From Anaerolineae bacterium (GTDB lineage Bacteria; Chloroflexota; Anaerolineae; Anaerolineales; Villigracilaceae), in contig QEXW01000061.1 of assembly GCA_003130845.1 (NCBI GenBank), positions 1 to 64,000 of the forward strand: 64,000 nucleotides of DNA, written 5' to 3'. The notes beneath the pieces were generated by a model, which did not search any database, had not been told where the DNA came from, and was given only the letters and a program-made list of their open reading frames with translations. Below are positions 53,301 through 62,724 of the stretch, one piece after another. The stretch's first letter is position 1. Each line of letters begins with the position of its first letter. Both the position numbers and the translations under genes were made by a program.

Positions 53301-53486
53301 CGCATTTTCGCCGTCGTAGATGCCTTTGATGCGCTCACCTCCGAACGTCCTTACCGCAAACCTATCGCGGCGAGAGAAGCGGTGCAGTATCTGCGCCAAA
53401 ACGCAGGCATTTTATTCGACCCAGATATTGTCGAAGCGTTTGCTGATATGGTTGAAGACGATGCGTTAAACGAGCTATTCGAATAA
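50340..53486 (+). CDS. HD-GYP cyclic-di-GMP phosphodiesterase with GAF domains
   Basis: 1048 residues. Eight or so N-terminal helices (residues 1-310), two or three GAF-like regions (about 390-560, 570-720 and 720-850), then an HD-GYP domain (about 870-1040). The catalytic motifs are complete: HDIGKIGI, the histidine of HPDIGARI, HQERWDGSGYPIG and DAFDALTSERPYRKP. HD-GYP enzymes hydrolyse cyclic di-GMP. Alternative start at 50358 (MKPQKN). It precedes a GGDEF gene by 2 bp. Confidence 0.92.
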   Translation: MLSSATMKPQKNHSLVASGLFVLIFAAQFLFLIPYPKIFLFADMPEWVANVLGAAFFLHGILLISSKLFNAPAATQSMFNLAASTMLMMIAWTYFQFALFIESFVLAALGLAFFLCNWMKTRREWLIVILQWVNLGIGIGLLWHPEFLLTAPVYHPLRQMPILLAIVFVGSALVSLAMGWLPAFYGGKAGRFLALPWLLWILAFVPSFELPNIGVAMSVGVPLMLHEFIPWQWVIMRQGMEIGRRFFVLVALSQAALLVLMTWAVRYIELNLGLQVQEIRYGMLIVFNFMGLLSILTVVWINFSINGAFAGLAGLNPQTQPPQPKGFLKRLAHSMLEPFQVSQAYIGEIVQSRRDYEALLAQQLAAERRRVAQLSLLHDLNRNLEVVLDPPVAAQLTVNAVQNALAGSLVVVLRYDEEREEMVVLAASGPNASQIPPGYRQSISVGIIGRTARLRRTQLASDTHLDPDYFRLDGWDARCELVVPLLHHHHLRGVILVDHPEANYFDDSDIRTLETVAIQLVTSWLRSEHDQRLTNLINAGISLSTTLDVESVIQQVAQVAQKTLEAQFTFVALVDQVGGFNRTAHVGYAPILLEALATDPGGNHLIQSVLNSTAPVRLRDVRKRFSSTPTGSNELRSLLAVSIRLRQSAIGAILAFGKQGGNSFSESDESLISLLATQSAAAIESTWLYQELRSMLTTATHLYQLSTKILLSEHLADAASAIAETAFQLSKGIAAGIVLLSPEKEVEARVQIDESGVHPGSQHPMTLINDALEHGQTIITSGPNNTQRICLPLQTPRRQYGALWIQVDENQTVSSRFSDTMRSLANQAAIALERGILLVETRKQAEQLEAAYRQLELTYDQTLRALSSALDARDRETEGHSLRVSRLATELGKRVGLTPEQAKVMERGAILHDIGKIGISDTILLKPGPLTPDEWETMRLHPDIGARIIEGIPFLKDALPVIRYHQERWDGSGYPIGLKGYDIPLMARIFAVVDAFDALTSERPYRKPIAAREAVQYLRQNAGILFDPDIVEAFADMVEDDALNELFE

Positions 53487-53488
53487 AT

Positions 53489-55054
53489 ATGTTGAAACGT
53501 ATTTCTTCTCCAAAGGATTTGCCGGAACACGAAATTCAAAACATCCTGCGCCCTTCGTTATTGGGCGTCCTCTTGCTCAGCATTTTATTGGGCGGTTTTG
53601 CCTATTTCACACTGCCCAACGGTGAAGAACGCACCAGAGTGCTTTTTGTTTGCTCCCTTGGGGTGGGGTACAGTATTTTCCTCTTGTTCCGGTTTCGATA
53701 TTACACTTATCAGCACCCTGTATTTCGTATCATTTTCCTACTTTTTCATGCGGGTCTGTCTATCTTATCTCTCGATTGGGTCCCGCAACCTTTACTTACC
53801 TTCCCCGCAACGGCCATTCTCTTGGCTGTTACCATGACAAGCATTCTGATGGGGCGTGGTGCTGCTTACACGTATCTAGGGATTGTATTGCTTGGGCTGG
53901 TTGGACTACATCTCGCCAAAGGTACCGTCGCAAGCACGCTCCCTGGCGTCGTGGCCATCTCGGTTTTGGCGATGATAACGGTTGAATTTATTGGTAGCAT
54001 GTTTGGCATTCACTTTAATCGCATTCGTCGCCTTCAAATTATCAATGAGTTCGCCCGCCGCATCAATTCGACCATTGAGCAAGAACAAGTTCTTGCCATT
54101 CTAGGAGAAGCCATTCGTAATGCGATTCAAATTGATACTTGCTTTGTGGCAGTTGCGGTGGACGAAGAGCATCTCTTTGTATTGCTCATCTATGATGATG
54201 GACAATACTTCCCACCTTGTGAAGTAGAAATGGAAGGGACGCTCTCCGGTTGGGTGATTCGCAATCAGCGCTCGTTGTTTATTGCTGATTTAAGACAAGA
54301 TGTCAACCTGACAGGGGGTAAAACGTTTCTCACCGGCAATAACCGTGATAACGTTTGCTGGATGGGTGTTCCGATGAAAATTGGCGAGCGAGAAGGAGTA
54401 TTGGCAGTGGCTTCTTATACGGCTGGTATGTTCGATCGTACCGACCTAGAATTGCTGGAAAATTTGGCTCAACATACAGCCTTAGCGTTACACAATGCCA
54501 ATCATCATGCAGAAGTGGAATTTAAAGCACAACTTGATAGCCTAACGAACGTTTACAATCATGCCAGCATTATAAGAATTTTGGAAAGAGAATTGGAAAA
54601 AGCGCACGCTGCAGGCAAACCGCTTAGTCTGATTATGCTGGATATAGACTACTTCAAGCAGTACAACGATACCTACGGACACCAGACCGGTGATGAAGTG
54701 TTGGTACAGTTGGCGCAAACCATTAAGCGGAATATCAAATCTACCGATGCGGTAGGGCGCTGGGGCGGCGAAGAATTTGCTATCATTTTGCCCAACGCCA
54801 GCGGTGCGCAAGCTCTGCAAGTTGCGATGCGCCTGCAAATTGCCCTGCGCAATTTGTTTTTACACCCGCCGGAAGCCAAAACATTACCCTTCCCCACCAT
54901 CAGTCAGGGAATTGCCGAATTTCCAAGCGAGGCCACCAAGGGTGAAAAACTCATTCAATTGGCCGACCGGCGGTTATATATTGCCAAAGCGCGCGGGCGG
55001 AACCAAGTCGAGCCAGAACAGGCTTACTGGGAAGAGCAATCAGCCGACTCATGA
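53489..55054 (+). CDS. GGDEF diguanylate cyclase with TM and GAF domains
   Basis: 521 residues. Membrane helices to about 170, a GAF domain (about 190-345) and GGDEF (about 350-515). The active site is GRWGGEEFAIILPNA and the metal and base motif is LIMLDIDYFKQYNDTYGHQT. The product-binding I-site, usually RxxD, reads KSTD here, so feedback inhibition may be changed. It makes cyclic di-GMP that the neighbouring HD-GYP enzyme would degrade. It overlaps the convergent threonine aldolase gene by 6 bp. Confidence 0.92.
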   Translation: MLKRISSPKDLPEHEIQNILRPSLLGVLLLSILLGGFAYFTLPNGEERTRVLFVCSLGVGYSIFLLFRFRYYTYQHPVFRIIFLLFHAGLSILSLDWVPQPLLTFPATAILLAVTMTSILMGRGAAYTYLGIVLLGLVGLHLAKGTVASTLPGVVAISVLAMITVEFIGSMFGIHFNRIRRLQIINEFARRINSTIEQEQVLAILGEAIRNAIQIDTCFVAVAVDEEHLFVLLIYDDGQYFPPCEVEMEGTLSGWVIRNQRSLFIADLRQDVNLTGGKTFLTGNNRDNVCWMGVPMKIGEREGVLAVASYTAGMFDRTDLELLENLAQHTALALHNANHHAEVEFKAQLDSLTNVYNHASIIRILERELEKAHAAGKPLSLIMLDIDYFKQYNDTYGHQTGDEVLVQLAQTIKRNIKSTDAVGRWGGEEFAIILPNASGAQALQVAMRLQIALRNLFLHPPEAKTLPFPTISQGIAEFPSEATKGEKLIQLADRRLYIAKARGRNQVEPEQAYWEEQSADS

Positions 55055-56083
55055 AAGCACTTCTCGAAAGGCCTGAATGGTTTTATCTATGGCTGCATCA
55101 TCAATCCAATAATGCGTCACCAGCCGAAACCGCCGCTTGCCATCTGCATGGACCAAAATTCCGCGCGTCTGCATCTGCCTTTCAATTTGTTCTACGGTCA
55201 GGTGGACCGAATCGGCCAGGTTAAAATACACCATGTTGGTTTGCGGCACACCATCGAGCTGAATAGAGCGGATTTGGCCCAACCCCTCCGCCAGGCGGCG
55301 CGCTCGTGTATGGTCTTCTGCCAAGCGGTCTATCATCTGTTCCAGGGCCACAATCCCAGCGGCAGCAATCACGCCGGCTTGGCGCATACCACCGCCCAGG
55401 TGCTTGCGAACGCGCCGCGCTCGCGCAATAAACGCTTGCGAGCCGCACAATACCGAGCCCACAGGGGCACACAGCCCTTTCGAGAGACAAAAAGTGACCG
55501 AATCGAGCGGTGTAGTCAATTCGCGCGCTGCCACTCCTTGGGCTACGGCAGCATTGAACAAACGCGCGCCATCCATGTGAACTACCAGCCCGCGCGCATG
55601 AGCAAAGTTGGCCAGCGCACGGATATATTCTGGTGTCTGAAAGGTGCCTCCGCAGCGATTGTGCGTGTTCTCGATGGCAATCAGGCGGGTGATTGGCTCG
55701 TGAACATCCTCCGGGCGGATGAATGTTTCAATTTCTTCCAATGCCAGCGAGCCATCGGGCTGCTCGTGGATTTGCCGCGAGTGAATGCCACCCAGGGAAG
55801 ATATTCCCCCGCCCTCATACAAGACAATGTGCGATTGCGCTCCCACAATCACTTCATCACCGCGCTGACAGTGCGTGAGCAGGGCGATGAGATTGCCCAT
55901 TGTGCCAGAAGGCACGAACAGTCCTGCTTCCTTCCCCACCATTTCGGCAGCCATTTCTTGCAAGCGGTTGACTGTTGGGTCATCACCAAACACGTCATCA
56001 CCCAGGGGGGCAGCCGCCATTGCAGCGCGCATGGCAGGCGTCGGGTGCGTCACTGTATCGGAGCGCAAATCGATATATTCCAT
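55049..56083 (-). CDS. ltaE: Low-specificity L-threonine aldolase
   Basis: 344 residues, PLP-dependent; splits L-threonine (and allo-threonine) into glycine and acetaldehyde. The PLP lysine is in DSVTFCLSKGLCAPVGSVL; RSDTVTHPTPAMRAAMAAAP and VFVPSGTMGN-like LFVPSGTMGNLIALL mark the N-terminus. It lies 4 bp after the glyQS gene, and both concern glycine, so the pair looks functional. Confidence 0.94.
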   Translation of the reverse strand: MEYIDLRSDTVTHPTPAMRAAMAAAPLGDDVFGDDPTVNRLQEMAAEMVGKEAGLFVPSGTMGNLIALLTHCQRGDEVIVGAQSHIVLYEGGGISSLGGIHSRQIHEQPDGSLALEEIETFIRPEDVHEPITRLIAIENTHNRCGGTFQTPEYIRALANFAHARGLVVHMDGARLFNAAVAQGVAARELTTPLDSVTFCLSKGLCAPVGSVLCGSQAFIARARRVRKHLGGGMRQAGVIAAAGIVALEQMIDRLAEDHTRARRLAEGLGQIRSIQLDGVPQTNMVYFNLADSVHLTVEQIERQMQTRGILVHADGKRRFRLVTHYWIDDAAIDKTIQAFREVLS

Positions 56084-56087
56084 GCTG

Positions 56088-59087
56088 TTAGAAGCCTTCC
56101 AGTTTGCTCAAATCGGCAATTCCGTTGGCGAGCGCTGAAATTTGTCCAACCATTGCCAGGCGATTGTGGCGAATTGTTTCATCGTTGTCCATTACCAAGA
56201 CATGGTCAAAAAACGCGGTGATGGCCGGCAAGAGTTGTTGCAGGCTCACCAGCAGTTCATGGACTGTAACGGGCTTTTCCTTAAGCACTGCCTGCAAGGC
56301 AGAATATAGCTTGTGTTCTGCCTCTTCTACAAACTGTTGCGGCTGCACAGAAAGGTTTTGTGTAGAAAGGCCTGCACTCCGCACAATGCGCACACAGCGT
56401 GCATACCCCTCTAAAATTGGCATCCAATCCGAACGATGGACCCAGCTCGAAAGCTCTTGGACTGCCCTGTGCGAAGCGGCAGGATTGTGGCTTTGCGCTG
56501 CTAAAATGGCATCTACGACATCATAGCGGAAGCCTGCTTCGTTGAGCAAGACGCGCATCCGCCCTGTGAGGAACTCTAACACTTGGGTTTTGACTTCTAT
56601 CGAAACCGGAAGAGGCTGCAAGGCGGCCGAAACATCTATGGCCTGGCGCAAATCGAAATCGAGATTGTGTTCGATGAGTGGCTGCACCGTCCCAATGGCA
56701 GCACGGCGTAACCCAAAGGGGTCTTTGGTGCCGCTTGGGGCTAGCCCAACAGCAAACAGTCCTACCAGCGAGTCGATTCGGTCCGCGAGCGCTACAACCA
56801 CGCCTGGCAGTGTTTGTGGCACGGGTTGATAGTGTTCGCCGATGGCGTTTGCCACTTCAGTGGCTTCTCCGCTGCGCAGGGCATACTCGCGCCCAATCAT
56901 CCCTTGCAGCGAGGTCATTTCCGTCACCATTTGCGTGGTCAAGTCAGCTTTGACCAGGTAGGCTGCACGCTCGATAACCGCACGCTGTACATCGTCCAGA
57001 CCAAGCATGGTGCTGAGTTCAGTGGCTAGTTTCAAAATCCGCTCGGATTTATCGTACATCGAGCCGAGTTTGGTCTGGAAAACGAGTTTCTTTAAGCCAT
57101 CGCGGTAGTGCTCCAGTGGGAATTTAACATCTTCGCGCACAAAGAAATTCGCATCGGCAAAGCGTGCGCCCAACACATGCTCATTGCCCTGCCGAACAAT
57201 ATCCAGATGCTGGTCATCACCATTTCGAACCGCAATGAAGTAAGGAAGCAGCGCAATCTCCGCCTTGGGTGATGAGCGCGTAGCCGATGCCTGTTGCACC
57301 GGGAAGTAGCGCTGATGCTTCTTCATCGTCCCAATTAAGACATCTTTCGGCAAGGAGAGGAATTCAGGGTCAAAGCCGCCCAGCACGGCGGTTGGCTTTT
57401 CAATGAGATTGGCCACCTCGGCCAGCAAAGCCGGCTCAATCAGCGCCTCGCCGCCCACCGCAGCAGCTGCTGTCTGCACTTGTTCGGCAATCACTGTTTT
57501 GCGCTCTTCCACATCCAAAACAATTCCGGCTTGGCGGATAGCATCGGGATAGTCCTCGGCGGAGGAAATCACGATTTCTGGCGAGTCGTATGGACGTAGC
57601 CCGCGCGAGAGATGGCCGGATGAGACACCAGCATACGAGAATGGAATAACCGTTGAACCAAGCAAGGCAACCAGCCAGCGAATCGGGCGGCTAAAGGCAA
57701 CACCGCTATCGTTCCAGCGCATGGTTTTGCTAAAAGAAATCCCAGCGATGAGACTTGGCAGGGCTTCAGCCAATACTTCGGGCGCTGGACGGCCTTGGGA
57801 TTTCACAGTCGCAACGACATATTTGCCACCGTCCATTTCATGCGTTTGTAAATCGGTCACGGCGATGCCGTTTTTGCGCGCAAAACCCAGGGCAGCAGGC
57901 GTGGGGTTGCCGGCCGCATCAAAGGCTTTGTCGGCAGGCGGCCCCTTGACCAATTCTTCCCGGTCGGCTTGGATAGGGGCCAAGGCTTCTACAAAAACAA
58001 CCAGGCGTCGCGGCGTAGCCTGAACAGTCATCGGGCCGTGTGCTAGGCGCAATTCATCCAACCAGGCTGGAACGCGTTCGCGGAGTTGTTGCAGGGCTGT
58101 TTCCACGTCGCCAGCGGGCAATTCTTCCGTGCCAATTTCAAGCACAAAGGCCGATGGCTGCGTAGGAACAGGCATAGGCGCTTTGGCAGAGAGGGAATTT
58201 TTTCCCTCTGCTGTTTTGCGCAGCAGTGGGTAGCCCAATGCTTTTCTCTGCTCTAGGTATGCCAGTGCTACACGGCGCGCAAGCTCACGCATTTTGCCAA
58301 AGCTAGCTTGTCGCTCGGTTAGGCTGATGGCTCCGCGTGCATCTAACACATTGAACGCATGCGAAGACTTTAGTACATAGTCATGTGCCGGTAAGACCAG
58401 GCCAGCGGCGAGACAGGCCTCGCATTCGGCCAAGTACAATTCGTACATTTGACGGGCGCGTGTTACATCAGCAATTTCGTAGTAGTACTTTGAGTGTTCG
58501 TATTCCTCGCGGCGGCGGATTTCACCATAAGAAATTTGCTCGTTCCAGGGTTCGTTCCAAATGCCACTGGCATTGTTGAGCGCAATTAGGATACGGTCAA
58601 GCCCGTAGGTAATTTCTACCGCCACCGGGTCCAGCGTCACACCGCCGACCTGTTGGAAATATGTGAATTGGGTGATTTCCTGCCCATCCAGCCACACCTC
58701 CCAACCCAACCCCCAAGCCGAAATCGCGGGCTGTTCCCAGTTATCTTCTACAAAGCGAATATCATGTTGGCGGGGGTCAATCCCTAGCGCTTTGAGCGAA
58801 TCCAGATACATTTCTTGTGGGTTGCCGGGGTCGGGCTTGAGAATGACTTGATATTGATAATGCATTTGCAGGCGGTTGGGGTTTTCGCCATAGCGACCGT
58901 CATCGGGACGCACAGAGGGTTCGACATACGCCACATTCCATGGCTCTGGGCCGAGCACACGCAAAAAGGTGGCCGGATTCATCGTCCCTGCGCCCACTTG
59001 AGTGTAATAGGGTTGCCAAATCAGACATCCCCGCGAGGCCCAAAATTCTTGTAGTTTGATGATGATAGATTGAAAGGTGTGAGGCAT
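56088..59087 (-). CDS. glyQS: Glycyl-tRNA synthetase, alpha and beta fused
   Basis: 999 residues in one frame, where most bacteria have two chains. The alpha part (residues 1-290) has [20 protein letters not shown] and [17 protein letters not shown]. After a short linker (about 295-312) the beta part begins with [16 protein letters not shown]. It continues with GLRPYDS and ends in a DALR-like anticodon-binding region. Charges tRNA-Gly. No T-box core is visible upstream, unlike leuS and thrS. TATAAT at 59132-59137 fits its promoter. Confidence 0.95.
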   Translation of the reverse strand: MPHTFQSIIIKLQEFWASRGCLIWQPYYTQVGAGTMNPATFLRVLGPEPWNVAYVEPSVRPDDGRYGENPNRLQMHYQYQVILKPDPGNPQEMYLDSLKALGIDPRQHDIRFVEDNWEQPAISAWGLGWEVWLDGQEITQFTYFQQVGGVTLDPVAVEITYGLDRILIALNNASGIWNEPWNEQISYGEIRRREEYEHSKYYYEIADVTRARQMYELYLAECEACLAAGLVLPAHDYVLKSSHAFNVLDARGAISLTERQASFGKMRELARRVALAYLEQRKALGYPLLRKTAEGKNSLSAKAPMPVPTQPSAFVLEIGTEELPAGDVETALQQLRERVPAWLDELRLAHGPMTVQATPRRLVVFVEALAPIQADREELVKGPPADKAFDAAGNPTPAALGFARKNGIAVTDLQTHEMDGGKYVVATVKSQGRPAPEVLAEALPSLIAGISFSKTMRWNDSGVAFSRPIRWLVALLGSTVIPFSYAGVSSGHLSRGLRPYDSPEIVISSAEDYPDAIRQAGIVLDVEERKTVIAEQVQTAAAAVGGEALIEPALLAEVANLIEKPTAVLGGFDPEFLSLPKDVLIGTMKKHQRYFPVQQASATRSSPKAEIALLPYFIAVRNGDDQHLDIVRQGNEHVLGARFADANFFVREDVKFPLEHYRDGLKKLVFQTKLGSMYDKSERILKLATELSTMLGLDDVQRAVIERAAYLVKADLTTQMVTEMTSLQGMIGREYALRSGEATEVANAIGEHYQPVPQTLPGVVVALADRIDSLVGLFAVGLAPSGTKDPFGLRRAAIGTVQPLIEHNLDFDLRQAIDVSAALQPLPVSIEVKTQVLEFLTGRMRVLLNEAGFRYDVVDAILAAQSHNPAASHRAVQELSSWVHRSDWMPILEGYARCVRIVRSAGLSTQNLSVQPQQFVEEAEHKLYSALQAVLKEKPVTVHELLVSLQQLLPAITAFFDHVLVMDNDETIRHNRLAMVGQISALANGIADLSKLEGF

Positions 59088-59131
59088 GTGAAAGTTCCGA
59101 CTTTAGTTTCTTTTAGAATGATTGCGGGGGG

Positions 59132-59137
59132 ATTATA
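59132..59137 (-). promoter_or_regulatory. Probable -10 box of glyQS
   Basis: TATAAT on the minus strand, 45 bases before the start codon. The -35 is weak. Confidence 0.45.
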
Positions 59138-59264
59138 CCTTGAAAACCGGTCACCGATTCCTTGCCTGATTGGTTCTGGATACCAAGTGACAGGCCGCCT
59201 CTGTTATCTGCCAAAAAGTGCTGATTAACCAATTTGTGAAAAGTGTTTCAAGAGCGGAACGCGG

Positions 59265-59270
59265 TATAAT
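59265..59270 (+). promoter_or_regulatory. Probable -10 box of the phosphofructokinase gene
   Basis: TATAAT, 45 bases before the ATG at 59315. The -35 is weak. Divergent from the glyQS promoter. Confidence 0.5.
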
Positions 59271-59314
59271 CCAGCAAAATTTAAAGAAATCTTTGAACTT
59301 TTTTGGAGAAGGGC

Positions 59315-60439
59315 ATGTCCACACCTACGAATAAACCTATCAAGCGCGTTGCCATCAGCACCGGTGGCGGCGATGCGCCCGGCCTCAATGCAGTCATTCG
59401 CGCTGCTGTGCTGGCTGGTATGAAACGCGGTTGGGAAATGTATGGCATTCGAGATGGGTATCATGGCTTACTGAACCCGGAGCAGTACCCGGAAGGCGGC
59501 ATTGTGCGCTTAAACCGTGTCCGTGTACGCGGTATTACCCACCTGGGCGGCACCATCATCGGCACGAGCAACCGCAATCATCCCATGCGCTATCCCATTA
59601 CCTTGCCAGATGGAACCAAAGAAGAAGTAGACCGCACCGATGAAATTGTGCGCGCCTTTGCCTTGCACGGCTTAGATGCACTGATTACGGTGGGCGGCGA
59701 TGGCTCGCTGGAAATTGCGCAAGTGTTAGCCAAGAAGGGTTTGCGCGTGATTGCTGTGCCAAAAACCATTGACAACGACCTGGACAAAACCGACCTTACC
59801 TTTGGCTTCGACAGCGCCGTCGCCTTTGCTACTGAAGGCATAGACCGTTTGCACTCCACGGCTGCTTCGCACGGTCGTGTGATGGTGGTCGAAGTGATGG
59901 GGCGCTACGCCGGATGGATTGCGCTCGAAGCAGGCATTGCCGGCTCGGCAGACATCATCCTGATTCCTGAAATTCCGTATGACTTAAGCAAAGTCATGCA
60001 AAAAATTCAGGAACGCGAGGAGATGGGACGTTTCTTCACCATCGTGGTGGTCGCCGAAGGCGCCAAACCGATTGGAGGCACACTCTCGGTTATCGGTAAA
60101 GAAGCCGGGCGGGCGGAGCGCTTGGGTGGCATTGGCGAAAAGGTCGCCGCAGAAATCACCCGGCTCACCGGCAAAGAAACGCGCGTGGTGGTGTTAGGTC
60201 ATCTGTTGCGTGGTGGCACGCCGACCGCTTTTGACCGTGTGATTGCGCTCCGCTTTGGTGCGGCGGCGGTGCGCGCTTTGGAACAAGGGCTTTCGAATGT
60301 CATGGTTTCACTCGATGGGCAAAAAATGAAATTTGTTCCTATTGAAGAAGCCTATGGACGCATGAAATCTGTTCCACTCGATAGCGATATTATCCAAACC
60401 GCTAAAGACCTGGGAATTAGTTTTTGCGAGCCAGATTAA
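59315..60439 (+). CDS. pfkA: 6-phosphofructokinase (PfkA family)
   Basis: 374 residues. It phosphorylates fructose 6-phosphate. The nucleotide-binding start is VAISTGGGDAPGLNAVIR; the sites VTVGGDGS-like LITVGGDGSLEI, PKTIDNDLDKTD and VVEVMGRYAGWIALEAG follow. The position usually Gly in ATP enzymes before TIDND is Lys here, as in many PPi-dependent enzymes, while the GGDGS motif keeps the Gly of ATP enzymes. The phosphoryl donor is thus uncertain. Start at ATG 59315 after GGAGAAGG; an in-frame TTG at 59303 is less likely. Confidence 0.93.
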   Translation: MSTPTNKPIKRVAISTGGGDAPGLNAVIRAAVLAGMKRGWEMYGIRDGYHGLLNPEQYPEGGIVRLNRVRVRGITHLGGTIIGTSNRNHPMRYPITLPDGTKEEVDRTDEIVRAFALHGLDALITVGGDGSLEIAQVLAKKGLRVIAVPKTIDNDLDKTDLTFGFDSAVAFATEGIDRLHSTAASHGRVMVVEVMGRYAGWIALEAGIAGSADIILIPEIPYDLSKVMQKIQEREEMGRFFTIVVVAEGAKPIGGTLSVIGKEAGRAERLGGIGEKVAAEITRLTGKETRVVVLGHLLRGGTPTAFDRVIALRFGAAAVRALEQGLSNVMVSLDGQKMKFVPIEEAYGRMKSVPLDSDIIQTAKDLGISFCEPD

Positions 60440-60586
60440 TCGGCGAGCCACGTGTTTCGCACACACGGACTCACGCGGAAATTCTCTGGGCTTTCTTCGG
60501 AAAACACGCTGGTTGTCCGCGTTCCTGCGCGTTTGTCTGCGCCTAATTCTTAAAAACGGTGCGGTGTTTCGTTAATCGGCCAATCA
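60440..60586. repeat. Dispersed intergenic repeat copy
   Basis: Contains TTCTCTGGGCTTTCTTCGGAAAA (60482-60504, shown here in part). Its core of 14 bases is identical to one at 8895-8908. GTGCGGTG appears near 60559. Otherwise no gene. Confidence 0.5.
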
Positions 60587-60619
60587 AAAAACCGGAGGGG
60601 TTCTACCCTCCGGTTTTCT
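60587..60619. terminator. Bidirectional terminator between pfkA and thrS
   Basis: AAAACCGGAGGG pairs with CCCTCCGGTTTT, with A-rich and T-rich ends. It can serve both convergent genes. Confidence 0.88.
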
Positions 60620-60621
60620 TC

Positions 60622-62430
60622 TCACAACTCACTTGCCCGCCGCGTTATCCGGTCGGTGATACGTGCCTCGAACTCGGCCAAGGGGATGTTATTCAGTTGC
60701 GCTCCATCGCGCATGCGCAACGAAACCGTACCGGCAGCGGCTTCATTGGCACCGACCACCAGCATATACGGCACTTTGAACATTTGCGCGGCACGGATTT
60801 TGGCGTTCATCCGTTCTGAGCCTAAATCTGCGCTGACGCGTATGCCCCGCGCTCGTAGTTGCGCGGCCAGGTTAGCGGCATATTCGTTTTGCGCATCAGT
60901 AATCGGGATGACGCGCACCTGTTCGGGGGAAAGCCAAACCGGAAACGCCCCCCCGTAATGCTCAATCAGGAACCCAATCATGCGTTCGTGCGTGCTGAGC
61001 GGGGCGCGGTGAATGCACAGCGGCGTTTCTTCCTGCCCATCTTTGTTGACGAATTTCAAATCAAAACGCGCCGGCACGGCAAAATCTACCTGATTGGTGG
61101 CCAGGGTAAACTCGCGCCCAATCGCGCTCCAGATTTGCACGTCAATCTTGGGGCCGTAGAAGGCGGCCTCGTCTTCGGCCTCGACGAATGGCACGCCACC
61201 GTTCAACATGGCGCGTCGCACCATGTCCTCGGTTTTTAACCACAGGCGTTCATTATCCACATACTTTTTGCCCAGCCCCGCCTTGCTATGGAGCGAAAGG
61301 CGCATGACGTATTTCTGAATTCCAAACAAGTCGAAATATTTTTTATATAGTTCAACTACACCCATGAATTCCTGCTCAAATTGCTCTTCTGAGCAGTAAA
61401 TATGCGCATCGTTCATTTGCATTGAGCGTACCCGCATCAGGCCAAACAATTCACCGGATTTCTCGTACCGATAGCAGGTGCCGTACTCCGCCAGGCGCAG
61501 GGGCAATTCACGATACGAACGTGGGCGCGCACCGAAAATTTTGTGGTGCATCGGGCAGTTCATCGGCTTGATGTAGTACTTCACGCCTTCTTCGAGTTCC
61601 ATCGGTGGGTACATGCTCTCGGCGTAATACGGAAGGTGACCGGAGCGCAAAAACAAGTCTTCTTTCGTTAGGTGTGGCGTGCGCACGCGCTGATACCCGG
61701 CGCGTTCTTCCATCTCCTTGGCCAGTTTCTCGAGTTCCTCGATGAGAATGCCACCGTTTGGAAGCCACAGCGGCAACCCCGGCCCGACTTCGTCGTCAAA
61801 CGTGAAAATCTCCAGCTCTTTGCCCAGTTTGCGATGGTCGCGCTTTTTGGCTTCCTCCAGCATTTGCAGGTAGTGCTTTAAGTCATCCGGTTTTTCCCAG
61901 GCGGTGCCGTAAATGCGCGTGAGCATTTTGTTTTTTTCATCGCCGCGCCAGTACGCGCCCGCAATGGACATTAACTTGAAAGCGCTGGGGTTGATTTGCT
62001 TGGTGTTTTCGACATGCGGGCCACGACATAAATCCACGAAGGTATCGTGCTGGTAAATGGAGATTTCAGGCTTCGTATCAAGCGGGTTACCATATTCGTC
62101 GAAACCGCCTTTTTCCAGCCCCTCAATCAGTTCTATCTTGTAGGGCTGGTTCTGGAAAATTTGGCGCGCCTCTTCGGCAGAAATCACCTTTTTTATAAAT
62201 GGGTGCTGACCAGCCACAATCTGGCGCATGCGCTTTTCAATTTTTTCCAAGTCTTCTTGGCTAATTGGCTGTGGCAAGTCAAAGTCATAATAAAACCCAT
62301 TTTCGACCGGCGGGCCAATGGTATATTTGGTATCAGGATAAAACTCCAATACAGCCTGCGCCATGATATGTGCTAGCGAATGGCGGATACGATAAAGAAA
62401 CGTGTCTTCGTAACGGATATTTTCGGACAT
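60622..62430 (-). CDS. thrS: Threonyl-tRNA synthetase, lacking the TGS domain
   Basis: 602 residues; bacterial ThrRS usually has about 640. The protein begins directly with the N2 editing/SAD region (YEDTFLYRIRHSLAHIMAQA), so the roughly 60-residue N-terminal TGS domain is absent. Class II motifs are RSGHLPYYAESMYPP, MNCPMHHKIFG, and the anticodon-binding C-terminus (VRVIPITDAQNEYAANLA). Start 62430 follows AAAGGAG. Controlled by the T-box leader at 62440-62690. Confidence 0.95.
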   Translation of the reverse strand: MSENIRYEDTFLYRIRHSLAHIMAQAVLEFYPDTKYTIGPPVENGFYYDFDLPQPISQEDLEKIEKRMRQIVAGQHPFIKKVISAEEARQIFQNQPYKIELIEGLEKGGFDEYGNPLDTKPEISIYQHDTFVDLCRGPHVENTKQINPSAFKLMSIAGAYWRGDEKNKMLTRIYGTAWEKPDDLKHYLQMLEEAKKRDHRKLGKELEIFTFDDEVGPGLPLWLPNGGILIEELEKLAKEMEERAGYQRVRTPHLTKEDLFLRSGHLPYYAESMYPPMELEEGVKYYIKPMNCPMHHKIFGARPRSYRELPLRLAEYGTCYRYEKSGELFGLMRVRSMQMNDAHIYCSEEQFEQEFMGVVELYKKYFDLFGIQKYVMRLSLHSKAGLGKKYVDNERLWLKTEDMVRRAMLNGGVPFVEAEDEAAFYGPKIDVQIWSAIGREFTLATNQVDFAVPARFDLKFVNKDGQEETPLCIHRAPLSTHERMIGFLIEHYGGAFPVWLSPEQVRVIPITDAQNEYAANLAAQLRARGIRVSADLGSERMNAKIRAAQMFKVPYMLVVGANEAAAGTVSLRMRDGAQLNNIPLAEFEARITDRITRRASEL

Positions 62431-62439
62431 TCTTGCTCC

Positions 62440-62690
62440 TTTCTAAACAAAAACTCCCACCCCACACGGGGCGGGAGAGTGACTCACGCGGTACCACCCG
62501 ATTTACCCGAAAATCGCGCAACCGATTTACAGGCATCTCTTTGGCCGATAACGAGACCAACCGTTTTCCTTACTGGGCGCTTGTGCCGTTCTGGTCAACG
62601 CTCGCGGGTGGTTTTCAACGGTTCTGGCTGAAGCAGGCTCTCAATCTATGGCCGGCTCTCCCTGTCGGCAGAAACCCGTTTACTCGTCCC
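62440..62690 (-). promoter_or_regulatory. T-box riboswitch controlling thrS
   Basis: On the minus strand the T-box core is GGGTGGTACCGCG (62499-62487). It is followed by the terminator hairpin CTCCCGCCCC...GGGGTGGGAG and five T (62480-62449). Upstream sequence could form stem I, with ACC triplets that would suit threonine. I could not fix the specifier without folding. Read-through is expected when charged tRNA-Thr falls. Confidence 0.9.
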
Positions 62691-62724
62691 GGTCTTTGCG
62701 TTTGATAGGGGGCTTGCTTTTCAG

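Noticed and set aside
62370-62705. Plus-strand frames of 83 and 111 codons
   Set aside because: They are antisense of the thrS T-box leader.
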